NCBI RefSeq assembly: GCF_015706575.1 | Contig: NW_024037058.1 | Location: 14,715,547-14,779,546, forward strand | Origin: Patiria miniata | Lineage: Eukaryota > Echinodermata > Asteroidea > Valvatida > Asterinidae | Reading direction: 5' to 3' | DNA length: 64,000 nt | Shown here: in pieces, positions 42,808 to 55,700 of the stretch | Position numbering within the stretch: position 1 is the first letter of the stretch | How the letters are laid out: each line of letters begins with the position of its first letter | Program-made: the position numbers and the translations under genes | The notes under the pieces: model-generated | What the model saw: the letters and a program-made list of their open reading frames with translations, nothing else | Databases searched by the model: none | Told to the model about the DNA's origin: nothing

Positions 42808-44423
42808 ATACAGTAGAAATCTACAACCTTGGGCAAAAAAAGGACCCCAAATTTCACCGCATCTTATTTGTTCTTTTTAATTTTTTCCCTCGCATATTTT
42901 TTGTCATTTGTACAGATTAAGTGGCAAAAACACCTTCAATAGAACACAGAATACACATCATTGTCAAAAATAAATTAAAACATTTCATGCACTATTTTCA
43001 TATGTCATAATAACCACAGACATGTACATGTACATACACAAAATGTATACTAATACCATTCACGACCACTCCGAATGAAAGGCCGGTCAAGTAATGTCGT
43101 CACATCTACGGTAAATATTGCACAAGATTCTTTCCGTTTAAGCACAGTTACTACTACACACGTCCACCCTATAACCTCCTCATCCAAACCTCTGGATGAA
43201 TTAATATTATTACACTGGGTCCCATGATCAGATTCAAATGATTCTAATCAGTGTTAGGTACACCTGTATTATCTTGTGTGTAAACACCAAGTACTGTACC
43301 AGCTATAATCCCCGCTTGACACACAACTGTTGACCTGTAAGATACCAGATCATTAAGGTGGAAACACGTACAAATAGTATTCACGATAACGACTTGGCCC
43401 AATTCCAACTTGAAGTTTCACAATCCCCCTGGTGTCGTAATATTCACTGAAGACAAAACAAAAAGGAACAAAGACCAAGTTATGAACCTAAGGCATGCCA
43501 CTGAATTGTACGACTACGGCTGGTGATAACACTTACGGCTATGGATGTGGCTGAATCCACTTCCCATAGATGTGTGTGATACTACAAACCGTAGCCTGAC
43601 TGTCAGCCAGACCCAGCCTAACTCTCAGAACAAAGACACGTTCATTCACAACCCTAAACCGCTAGCAGGTGACAGCCTTTTTGTTTGGACAACTCTTGGG
43701 TCCATCCCCCCCCAAAAAAAATGTCCAATAAAAAATAGGCAACTGGCCAACACATGTCATTGTGTTTACACCTCAGATCAGATCTTGGCATACAACAAGG
43801 TTTACACAGTGCAGCGCAGACGCTATCTTGAAGATCTTGTCATTATGATAATCTTATACACCTACATGTACCCTCATCTTTCTCACTTCACATAGCAAGA
43901 TCAGAAGGGGACAGCGAAGCATGCAGCTTGCAATGACAAGGAAATGACACATGTCCCTAAACATTTTGATCACCAACTCTTGGTCACACATGCCCCAAAC
44001 GTCCCCAGTGACTGCTATCTACAGCGTGACCTTTTGTGAACCTGGGAACCGCAGACTACTACGATCCCGCCAAAAGGTTACCAAAAAAAGTAGTTCAGGC
44101 CTCCGTGTGATGGGGAAAAAAAATGACTGCGGTAAAAATTGAGATTGGGCAGGCATTTTTACAGCTAGCACAAAATCAAGTGATGATATAAACATGTGTC
44201 ATGATAATACATGTGTACATGTAGAACTTCACATGTATCTATGGCCATTCCTTTTAGATTTCCTCCATAAACAAGGGGGAATGTTTTCAATAATGCAATT
44301 TTTTCTTTTCAATGGTGCGTTTTTGTTTGTTGGAAATAAGTTCTAAACAATTCTGCATTTAAAGTAACTACCCTGGCATGTACAAATAGTTCGTTTGAAG
44401 AAAGCAGAAAACCGTACACATAG
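42808..44423. other. Intergenic, no feature recognised
   Basis: AT-rich DNA with TACATGTA palindromes (for example 43020) and short A-runs. No gene or clear repeat identified. Confidence 0.4.
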
Positions 44424-44960
44424 TTAAAGGGAATGTACATCATTGGCTTTTGCTGTAATTTTCAGAAATGAACTATTTGAGGGGTTAGTATACACTGTAA
44501 TAGATCAAATAATGTTACACTGATATGTTTGAAAGTTTGTGTTCGAAAATGCGGGAAAAACCAAGACAAACAAAAATGTTCAAGTAGTCTGGTTCCCTGA
44601 CTCCACTAAAGATAAAATGGATCAATTTATAGATGCCAGAAAATTGTAAGGTAAGGGAATCAGTCTAGCTGCTCTGCACCCGTTAATGAACATGTAACAA
44701 ATAGCAAACACAATTTAGACTGAAAAAAGGTAATTTTGGAGCAGTAGTTGAAAAATAGTTAGGTTTTTCCAACGGTGGTCGGCCGACCACCGTTGGAAAT
44801 GTATACAAAAATACAATTTTCTTGAAAATGATTTCACACCTGGTGCCATAATTTAACAGGATGCTTTAGACTGTCATTTACCAACATCCTAGTAAGGTAT
44901 TTTGTAAAAACTTGGTAGTTTTATTTTTCGATGTTTGCAAATGTTGTATATTCCCTTTAA
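44424..44960. mobile_element. TTAA-flanked MITE with central palindrome, copy 2
   Basis: Opposite orientation to the 12947 copy. TTAA at 44424-44427 and 44957-44960; termini AGGGAATGTACATC and GCAAATGTTGTATATTCCCT. The central palindrome at 44767-44798 is perfect over 32 bp. Confidence 0.8.
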
Positions 44961-46091
44961 AGTATAAAGTATAAATCAATAAATAAATAAATAAAAACTA
45001 TATCATTACATGAAATTATCTACAAAACTTATCTCCAAATAAAAAAATTCAAAATAAGTCCCCCTTTTCACTTTTATAAATAAAATATCAATAATTTCAG
45101 TAACCTTAATTTATGGCAAAACAATAAATAATGTTTAATAAACCTTTTCGTTGTGTGAACAAAATAATGACATCACAGGTTTGAGATTTTGGCATGTCTA
45201 GTCATGCTCCACAAAATCCAGAATAGTCATCATGACAATATGGTAAAGTAGTCAGGTCAAACCAATAATAGAACCCGACCAACTGATAAAGAAGCAGCTT
45301 TCAGGTTCCTTTGCTCTGGGTACCAGACCATCCAGGGCCCACAGCATGTTATTTTTCAGGACGGATGTTTAACATCAAGTAAAGTGGATAAAGTAAATGA
45401 AAGGAATGCATGGTACATATGGATTTTGCTTACATTTGTTGGGAATTTTTCTGCATTTATCTGCAAAAAACCTTCAAAATAGGAACTATTTTTGCTGTTC
45501 TCAATAAAGATAAAAGAAGGGACAACCTTAGATATCGACATTCATGTTGTCATGACCAACAAAATTTTTTAGATTTACAAATTTAAAGGTGTCTGTACAC
45601 AGTAAATGCATACATATGAGGAAATACTTTTAACTACGAGTAAAGTACATGTATTTCAAATTTTAATACCATGCAAAATATACACATACTGGATTTTTGG
45701 CACAAATAAAAGTACTGACTCCAATGTACTGATGAATGCATACATAAGGAATATGCCTGCATACTATGTACATGTACATGTGTATGCACATGTGGTACTG
45801 TAAGTATGGTAATAGCACTTCTGGGTCAAATCTTATGGAGCTACCGGTACATGTACTAAACAAAGCACAAGATATTGCTCAACACATTGACTTGCTTGCT
45901 CAGCAAAAATCAACTCAGAACTAGTCACAAGAAGTAAACTTTGCCTAAAAACAATTTGGCTTGTACATGTACATGTCATGTATTTACCTGATTTTGCTTT
46001 TGGCATAAATACCGTACATGTACTGGTTAGGATGAACCGGTACATGTATTTTCTGTGCTTAGGAAATTTCTGTGCCTCCACAGCTCCTTGC
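44961..46091. other. Intergenic, AT-rich
   Basis: Contains an (AATA)n stretch near 44984-44998 and several TACATGTA/ACCGGTA palindromes near 45765, 45842, 45964 and 46015. No gene seen. Confidence 0.4.
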
Positions 46092-46455
46092 AATTCGGGC
46101 AATTCACAATGCAGTGCGCCACCAAGAGTTTGCAATGGAGAGTCCGTTTTTCAAGTTTACGGTTGACAAAACATGGCCCATTTGAACGAGTGTCAGTAGA
46201 CAACTTGAGCTAATTTGTTATAGATTGGGGCATAGCGTTCTGCCGCCTTACAAAAAACACCATAATGATAAAAAGAAAAGAAAAGGGCAAACGTATACTG
46301 GAATCATACGCTTGCGAAACTACTGACCGGAAAAACTAACAATTTCAAATGTCCCGCGCTGCGAATTTGTCGACCATCTCCCACAATGCACTGAGAAAAA
46401 AAAACTCTCCGTGGCAAACACTTGGTGGCGCACTGCATTGTGAAACGCCCCAATT
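46092..46455. mobile_element. AATT-bordered MITE, copy 2
   Basis: Same orientation and ends as the 18689 copy (AATTCGGGCAATTCACAATG and TGGTGGCGCACTGCATTGTG). Point differences and a small insertion separate them. Confidence 0.8.
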
Positions 46456-46500
46456 GGTCCCCATTGTGGCATCTACATTTAGGCTATTTTCATCTCAGCA

Positions 46501-47019
46501 TTAAAGGTAGAGTCCATCATTTGTAATTTGTGCATTTTGTTCGTTTGAAGCAACAAAAGAGTTCAAAATCTTAAGAAGGGTGCTGAACAACTAATCTGAT
46601 GAAGTTTCAGCTAAGCTTCAGCTGTACATTCCGAGAAAAACAGCATTCTAAGATCTCAATTTCAAATCAAAAGTTGCTGAATCATGTTTTGAATTGTTTT
46701 GAATTGCAGCTATACGCGACGTCGCGCACTGATCCGACGAATTATAACAACCGCGCGCGCGTGTGCGTCGTTCGAATACTTGTGCGCGCTGCGCTGAATA
46801 ACAAAACGAACTACTAATTTAAATTTTCCTACGGTGCTTCTTAAGAATCACCGTTGGAAATGCCTTCTTTCGTTGATTACTTCAAAATGACAGCTTCCCA
46901 GAAAGAATAATTTCACAGGGAGTTTAGTCTCCTTACTATCTTTCAACCAAGTTAGTTTTTCAACAATAATTACGCCAGTTACTTTTCGGATGGCTGCAAA
47001 TGATGGACTCTACCTTTAA
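46501..47019. mobile_element. TTAA-flanked MITE, AGTCCATCATTTG family, copy 2
   Basis: TTAA at 46501-46504 and 47016-47019; near-perfect inverted termini AGGTAGAGTCCATCATTTG. Better preserved ends than copy 1. Sits 45 bp after the AATT-bordered MITE. Confidence 0.85.
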
Positions 47020-49419
47020 AGAGAGGATAATTAGGCACAGAGTCCCTGTAAATCTATGGTGATTGATCCATGGTAGAATGCTGCACCCTGTTAACATAAA
47101 TCACACACGCATGGCTAGTCACATCAGCACAAGGCCGCTAAGCTGCATAAGAAGACCCAGAGGTTGCAATGGGCTTCCAAGAAGCATTCCTATTGCATTA
47201 CTACTGGAACATTCTCCCACAAGGACAGCTATAAAGTTCCAATCACAAGCTCTGTGCTGTATGCTGGTGCACACAGACATCAAAAGCAGCAGCAGCTTTC
47301 CCAGGGGTATCAATGAAATGGACCAACACACAGAGAATGCATCACGCAGCGCTGCGATGATCCACTTCATTGATCATATAATGTACATGTACATGCAAAA
47401 GAGCTGTCACACAGACATCAAAACATCACTGGGGCAGTGGGTCGGGTCAAAACCCTTTCCAGGCAGTGTATTACAAAAACTGGTTATAAAGGTTCCAGTT
47501 TACAGTCTAGTTTATACATGTACAGGTTGTTTGTTGTGAATGCAGAGCGTGGCCATGGACAGACCATAGAGCCAGGTCCTAGCTCTATGGACAGACTAAC
47601 CCCCTGTGCATTTGGCCTTGGGAAACCTGTTGCATGAAGATGGTCCTCTGTTATGCAGCATAAGTACCATTCATGGATTGTCAGCAGACAACTCCTCAAT
47701 GCACAGACTGTGCAGCTGGATTTTACAAACTTAAAAAAGCTTGTGACCCTCAGTATACAGGAAAATGGCTTATCGGTTACGTGGGTTCCTTTGTAAAGAG
47801 GGAATGACCCCCACCCTACTTCCCTAGAAAACCTCAGACGAACTATAGCATGAAAATGGAATATTTCCCTGTTTGAATGAATAACAGAGTGAATGTGTAA
47901 TATTTAAATGCTGTGAGTCCTTTGCATGGCTTGGTTCAGTGAGAGGCAGTACTTGCAAATGTCATATTCTATAAATGGATCAGCTTAGCTACCTGTACTA
48001 GGTAATGGAACCAAGGAGATTTCAGTTTGATAATGTGCATCATATACTGCGTACAAAGAGCTAATGCCGCATATTTATAAGTGTGCTTTACCTTAAAGGT
48101 GAATATATTCAATGTCGGTGAAATAGTAAAAGTTTGCGAGTTAATTAGTGTCCAAAAAGCAATCCTCTGGATAACGGTAAAGAGCATCTGGGGAATAAAA
48201 TGCCAGAATATATGTCACAATTTTCTGCCACTTTCAATGATCACTTAACATACCGGCTGTTTTGCAATAATTCCACTCAATTGAAGGAAATCCCCCGATA
48301 GCAAACAACCACCAATTCTCTGTATTTGTATTAAACACACACACACAAACACCCATGTTTGTTTATGGTGTAAAATCAAGGATTTCCTATTGTTCCTCTT
48401 TTGTTCATACAAAATGGTTTTGTACACGTTTTCTAATCGAGGTCGTCCTCAATTTGAATCCTGTCCTCAATTACTCGATGATGCTTCATAAGTGTGTCCT
48501 CGATTTGCACCATAAACATGTTCACACAGTCATGAGGACCCGCTATTGTACCCTTCTTTTGTTCCCTTTGTTTGTACATGTACTTTAACTTTTCTCGACA
48601 GCTCCCATAAGGTTTGTACACAAACTTCTCCCGAGGACTCGGCTAAGGTCCTCGGGGTCATTGTTACATGTATCACTAATCCCCCATTGTCCTAAGTCCT
48701 CAGGCGTATAGGGTAGCCTAACCTACACGTACCTACACAAGTGTGTATTTGCCTGCAATCGGGGACCCCCTATTGTCCCTCTTTTGTTTGTGCTCTAACT
48801 TTTTAGGAAGACCTCCCATATGTTTTGTACACATTTTGTACCCATATGTTTTGTACAAATTGGGGACCTTCGCGAATTGGGGACCCTCTATTGTTCAACG
48901 TCCCCTATTGAATGCAGAAACAAACTCATACACACAAAACTTTGCTGCTATTATTAAGTAATCCTAGCCACCAACAAACATGAACTGCACGTTTAGAACT
49001 TTTGAAACAGGAAATAAAAAAGTGCAATCAATGACCATGCAATGCAACATATTATTACAATCTGGGTCTCAATACAGTTCCTGGTAAATATAGCTTTTCT
49101 ATCTATACAGGAAAGATAGAGGAAAGGAGAAATGTTTAGTAATGCCTGGCAAAATACGGTCACGGGGTTCTTTTCCAAGGGACTTCCCCTGTACATGCAT
49201 GCAGTATCCAGACAAGTACTAAACTGCACAATATGGACTGCAACCTACACATGTACATTACCACTGGAGGGTAAATCAACACGAAGCAAACCCGTGTCTA
49301 AACAAGCCATCATATACCCTGCTACTAAAACAAATACCCGTGCCTCGCGTAGGGATCCACTGCATTCCATGCCAGAGTCTCTTGTCATAGACCACAGTCA
49401 TCCTGTGAGTTAATACAGA
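47020..49419. other. Ninjurin 3' flank, no gene seen
   Basis: Expected to include the ninjurin 3' UTR (minus strand). A diverged, partly self-similar stretch at ~48370-48910 repeats GGGGACC..CTATTGT and CTTTTGTT motifs. No confident polyadenylation signal was placed. Confidence 0.4.
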
Positions 49420-49764
49420 TCAGCTCTGCAATCCAAAGGCAGCGATGAAGACGTTTAAGACCACGATGGTGAAAACCATCCCCGTGGTCCAGTTGTTGAA
49501 GCGGTCCAGCCTGCGCTGCCGGTAGACGTCGTTCAGGTTGTCCCTGCCGAGGAGGAGAAGGAAGACACCAGTGAGCAGTTGTAAGGTGATGGAGAGGATG
49601 ATGAGCGCCGTGACGAAGCGGAAGAAACGGAAGTCTTGGCCCACGCTGATGAGACTCTTGAGCTGAGAGGCATTGGCCATCAGCAGGGCCACGGCCAACA
49701 GGCCCTCACAGACCGTCTTCTTGGTGGCATAGATGTTGTAGTCTATCGCCCGTGGGGCTGGATT
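49420..49764 (-). CDS. Ninjurin last exon, conserved membrane domain
   Basis: 115 codons including stop. The acceptor (TTCTCAG on the minus strand) follows a strong pyrimidine tract and the exon starts NPAPRAIDYN. It holds the amphipathic pair of helices and both membrane segments, and ends FGLQS with almost no C-terminal tail. GC content is clearly higher than in flanking DNA. Confidence 0.95.
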   Translation of the reverse strand, partial: NPAPRAIDYNIYATKKTVCEGLLAVALLMANASQLKSLISVGQDFRFFRFVTALIILSITLQLLTGVFLLLLGRDNLNDVYRQRRLDRFNNWTTGMVFTIVVLNVFIAAFGLQS

Positions 49765-52700
49765 CTGAGAAGGGAAAAAAATCAACCAAATCAACAACAT
49801 TACAGTGCCTGATTTCAAGGCTTTACCAAGCACAACATTCTGCACCTATGATCCCCATTTTGTGCTTTCAGTACAGGTTCTAAACCTGGAAAGTAACATA
49901 GCACTTAAATGACCAAAATAAAGTTTGCATGAGCTTTCATAGTATAAACATCAAATATTTGTAATTTCAAATATGGAATGCTTCGAGTGGTGTAGTATAA
50001 GTAGCCTCCCGAGGTGATCCATGGACATTGAGGGAAAATAGAATGCTCCATTGATCACCGAGGCGGAGGGAGGCTAGTTTTACTTCACCAAGACATACAT
50101 GTAAAGCATTCAATATTTGTTTTATAACACTTCACCCACAGATTTTGCTTGGTTTTAATATTTTTAATTATTTAACTCCGAACACAGTTAAAATAAAGTT
50201 CAATTTTCAATACAAAATTGATTGGAAATGTATAAATCTCTCTTCCAAACCTCCCCTTCACGAAATGTTTGAACCAAACTCTCTTGGGAACAATACACGC
50301 AACACTCAACGCGCACACCAGCATGCATTTGCACACAAATACCGCGCCAAGGGTATAGTACATGTACTTTGGTTGCAATGGTTTAGTACTTGTTGCTACG
50401 GGTATAGCCGTGCACTGAAAGATGGCAAAAATAGAAAGTGCCATGTGACTCGCTCTCTGACTCTCTGCCAATCAAGACACAGAATCTGTGGGTGAGGTTT
50501 TATAACAACAAATAATCCATCCAATGCACAAAAAAAGCACAAAAAAGGTACACAATCATACAATCCTAAGCTGAAATTCCTTACTTGCTCGTGAAATCTG
50601 GCTCTGCTGACCAATAGCAAAGAATTTTCTACTGTACCAGGGTAGTTTGGAGATCTTACAGTAAGCAGACTCGTGAAAATGGGCCCGCAGGTACGTGTAA
50701 GCAATGTAGTTGGGTCAATCAGAAAATACATGTTTGCAAAGTCCAACATATACAGGCGCACACATGTTTGGCGAAGCAAAGTGCTGAATAATTGACCAAT
50801 TCCGGCTGAACCTTTCAATTCTTATTACCAGTGAAAAGCTCCAAAGTGGTCGTTGATTTCATGCACTTATCCTCACTTATCCAATTGTATTGTTTTTTAA
50901 GCCAAGGGTCTAGATTTCGTTGAATTTTATCAAATTAAGGAAGCCAGACACCAGACAGTGCTCATTACTGATGACTTCTGATTCGTGTAGTAACAATGTA
51001 CAAGGTTCATACTGTACAAAAAATCCATTTACAGGATTTTCCCGCACTGTCAAAGTACACCTCCTTTCCAAAAAAAACCCCTTACATCACAAAAGGGAAA
51101 AAATGGCAATTAAATTTGAAAACTGTTGATTTTGGGGGGTAGGGGGTGTCACAGCATGGAAAAACCATGTAGGCCTATAGGTTTGCTCTGGTTTTATAAT
51201 GAGGTGCACAGTACCGGTACATGAAAAAAAAAATGTATTCATGAAGATGCCGCGCTGGTTCTTTAATTAAATAAAAATTCCATCTGATTTGGTTCGCCTA
51301 TTTTGAAAAACATTACGAGATTGAAACACCTGATGAATGAACAAGGTTCCTTTCAATGCAAAATGTCAATATCACACTTCATCAACTCCCTGCTTTCCAA
51401 TCCTGATCTTTTATACTGCAACATAAAGGAAACAGAAAAGTGCATGAAGTGTAGCAGGCTGGACAAATGCCAACTTTGTGTACTTCGGATTACACAGTAC
51501 TATAGGTGTATCCCCACCCCAACCCCCTAAAGGACCCTATCACAGACTGATGAAAAGTGCGTTTGGCAAGGTTACCCCATGGTTAACCCAACCACTGGGA
51601 CATATGATGGAACCCCTAGCCCCTTGGCATCAATCAATCACATTTATCAGACCTAAGTGGCAGGCAAAAATTACCTTATCTCAAGATAAGCCCCCAAATT
51701 TAGAGTTAGACACCAATGATGAACATACACCAGGGAAGATTTTTGCAAAAACTTTATTTCTCAGGGGGAAACACTTCCCTTCTTCAATTATAGAAACTCT
51801 GGATTATCAATAAACCCAGTTCATAAAGTTCTCCTGTGATGTGACATGATGGCAGCTGGGTTTTTTTCCCCTTCAATTCCCCCCCCCCCCAGTAATTTGG
51901 TTTGAGTTACTAATATAGTTGCTAAAGTTAGTGTTGAAGCATAGAATGTATATATCCAGCATGCCTTCCTTCCTGTCTGACATCAAACATTTTGTAGAAA
52001 CATTGCATCTCTGGTTACAAAAGCAAGTTTGACACAGAAAACTATGCATTCTACACATACATGGTACCTCTCTGCATGTACAATACCAAGTTACAATGTA
52101 CCTGTACATGTATACACTGGATCAGAGCACGACCAGAGGTCTATCAAAACCACTTATAAAGGATTTCCTTACTATTGGAGGTTGACTGACAACTTTGAAG
52201 TCCACACATTTACACACCTGACATAAACAGGTACATGCACAAGATATTAAATTTACATGTACATCGTACACTGTACTAGAACGCTTTAAGCGTTCTAGTA
52301 CAGTAATACTGTAACCAACATTGAAAGCGGGTACAGCACTGGGAGTGGTGGGTACAACCACGGACAAGGTACACAAAATGTACAACTATCCCAGTGTTGG
52401 TTACAACACTTGGAGTGGATGGGTACAACACTCCCAGTGTTGGTTACAACACTGGGAGTGGGCACACAACTCCCAGTGTTGGTTGCAACACTGGGAGTGG
52501 GTACAACACTTACAGTGTTGGTTACAACACTCCCAGTGTTAGTTACAACATTTGGAGTGGGCACACAACTCCCAGTGTTGGTTACAACATTGGGAGTGGG
52601 TACAACACTTACAGTGTTGGTTACAACACTCCCAGTGTTGCTTACAACACTTCCAGTGTTGGTTACAACACTGGAAGTAGGTACAGCACTACAACACTCC

Positions 52701-55700
52701 CGGTGTTGGTTACAACATTGGGAGTGGGTACATTTTACACTCCAAGTGTTGGTGCCAACTCAACTCTGGGAGTGGGTACAACACTCCCAGAGTTGGTCTG
52801 AAAGTGGGTCACTCCGGTCCCAGTGGTGGTGACAACTACCGGTAAACTCTGGGAGTGGGGAGGCCTACAACACTCCCACCAGTAGTGTGAATATTATATG
52901 CAACCTGACAGGCAAATCATTGCCAAATTTGTTATCCTGCATTTAATCATTACCACAAACAGGATTTGGGTTATCAGTCTCTGTTTCTGATTACAAGCAG
53001 ACCAACTTCCTGCTTCCGTTAAGAAACCACCTTGTCCGAATAAAAAACACAAACACAGAAATCCTGTCCCACTTTAGCAGTGTCAAAATGTATTAAAGTT
53101 CTGTGATTTCAATTAAAACGCCCAGGGCTGTATTTAGTTCCAGTTTCAAACGATGTACGGTACTTATATACCGGTATGTGCAGAACCAAGCTGTTGAAGT
53201 GTATCAAATATATTACTTTATCCTGAGTTACAACACTTTCGATGAAAGATATTTAAAAAATAAAATACTGAACAGAGGATAACAAAATACAAAGAATTAG
53301 TACAACAGAACTGAACTTTTGCCAAAATGATCTTTGAAATGTTGTGTGTACATGTACATGTAGTACTAATTGTGTGTACTGGTCCGCTGAAAAATTCTAT
53401 ACAATTCTATACATTTTATGAAAGAATTATGGAAATTGATTTTGAAGAAAAATACCATCTGTTTTGGTCTGTTTCCCCATTATGCATTACAAAGATTGAA
53501 AGAGTTAGGTTCAATCAGAATTAGAACCTTACTTATCGTGGACTTCTTGTTGTCATACATACACAATTTGTCTTTGGAAGGCTCACAGTTTTGCTCAGTA
53601 ATGCTAAGAAACATAAACTTGCATGAAATTTGAAACAGTATATTTGTGGTGTAAAACACAGACACTTCAGTTGTGCTACATGTATTTGTCCTTTGACAGT
53701 TTTACTGAATGAGAATGGAATTAAATCCACTCCTGGTCTCAGCTTTCATACAAGTACACTGTATATGATACAACACTGTATCACAAAACTTATAAGTCCA
53801 GAATTCCCGACTACTACAGAGAACAACACTGGGAATTTACATACAAAACAAAACAAAACAGCGAAGAGACACGTGTGTACATAATGTACCAGTACATGTA
53901 CAAATGTACTAATCAATCCACTTGGAAAGATGTGGTGATTTGTTCAACAACGGTAACAGATGTACCGCGGTAGGTCACCCTACTGAAACAGATACTAAAG
54001 TGGAAAATTCAATTTCGTTCTGAAAATTAGGTACTGTCCCCCAACAAATCAAATACTGATTCAAATTTCTTTTTAGACTTTGTGGAATACATGCATGGAT
54101 ACACATACATTTAAATTTTGTGAATAAGGGGGGAACTATTCCTTCTGACAAACTACATGTACAGAAAAATTAGCCTCTCATATTTTAACAAATATGCGAA
54201 TAATTAGTTTTCCTGAAAACATAGTCATCTTAAAACTGATAACAGTGAAATATTTTTGGACACGGGTCAGATTGATATGCGCATCTGTATAAAAAGCACT
54301 CTCATGGAGATCAACTCGAGGATAAATTTAACACACTTTTACATGCATACATACAAAATTGATAATTACAATCTTTCAGTGTTTAGTCTCTCACAAACTG
54401 TAAAACTGTAACCTACAAAGAAAAAAAATGTACACACAAACCTAAACAGATGCTTTACAAACAAAAAAAACATCTGTTTGCACCGAATGCAGCACAGTAT
54501 GCATAAGTGACTGACCATGATCTGAACAGGCCACGTGCAACCATTCTAATGAACAATAGCTACCACTTTGTGAAGGGTAGCCTTTTGTTTGGAAAGATCA
54601 TGACAGTAACAGGTTTGCTGAACGACTGCGTCACAGTCTATCGATTGAGGCCTCAAAAGAACTTATTTTTAGCACGCTAATTACGCGTATATTAACTCCA
54701 ACATTTTCCGAAAGTATTCAACTTGCCTAGTTAGTAAGACAGGAAGTAAACAATCGTCAGGGTTTTTTTTTTCAAATTAAACAAGTCATAAGATATTTTA
54801 AAATAAACAAGCCATAAGACATTTATTCAATAAGAGCACACAAAAAAGATAATTAAATATGCACGTAACTGCAAATTAGAATATCTTTTTTACTTCTCAA
54901 AATACAATTAAATATGCATGTAACTGCAAATTAGAATATCTTTTTTACTTCTCAAAATAAAGATTGAATGAAAAACACCATTTGTCATATAAAATGCATT
55001 AATGCTGATTTAAAAGGCAATAGTTTTATATCGCTAGGATCTAGGCATCGAGTAATCCTTTGTGCATTCATTGTTAATCAATTAAAGTAACAAGCAATAC
55101 CCTCTGAGACACCTGCAATGCACTGCCGGTAGGTCAATTAACACATTTCAACTGAAACAAAGAGTAAACACTAATTAATGTACCTCAAGCAGCATGACTT
55201 GAGTCGCCATTGGAAGATGCCAGTCTGACAATCACAGCCGATTCATCATGTACTCATCACTGGTCACTACACGAGAAGGTCATTTTCCTTGACGGCTTCA
55301 AACCAACGATTCTCCATCACTTTAGTAACCCACCAAAAATACTACGACCAGAACCAAACGGCACATGTGTATATATGACAGCATCGTGCATCACAGGCAG
55401 TTTTCTTTAATTAAAGAATAAATCAACGTGCTTCCACTGGTCTCTGCAGTGCGTTATTGATTGGCCGTACTGACGCGCGGGTTGGAGGGAGAACGAAGTG
55501 CACATTTCAAATGAGGGTTTCCTCCAATGTGCTTTCTGCCCCTGCTGCTGCATTTGCATTAAGAAGCTAAAGAGTGTTGCCTAAGGGTTGCAGCCACCAT
55601 AATGTGAGGGGGCTGGGGATCAGTTTGCTTTTTGGTATTATGCATTCACGAGTGTCTACCAGAACAGTAGGCTTGGCTTTGGCAAAGTACCGCTGGTGGA

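Noticed and set aside
47063-47539. 158-residue plus-strand open frame
   Set aside because: No recognisable domain, low-complexity Ser/His composition, no partner exon; probably chance.
50145-50818. Open frames on both strands in the ninjurin intron
   Set aside because: No family resemblance, ordinary composition, no splice sites giving continuity with the ninjurin frame.
52394-52832. Overlapping 135-140-residue open frames rich in Thr, Val, Leu, Tyr and Asn
   Set aside because: They are translations of the ~40-bp minisatellite; several frames are open on both strands simply because the unit lacks stops, and they lie within the ninjurin intron.
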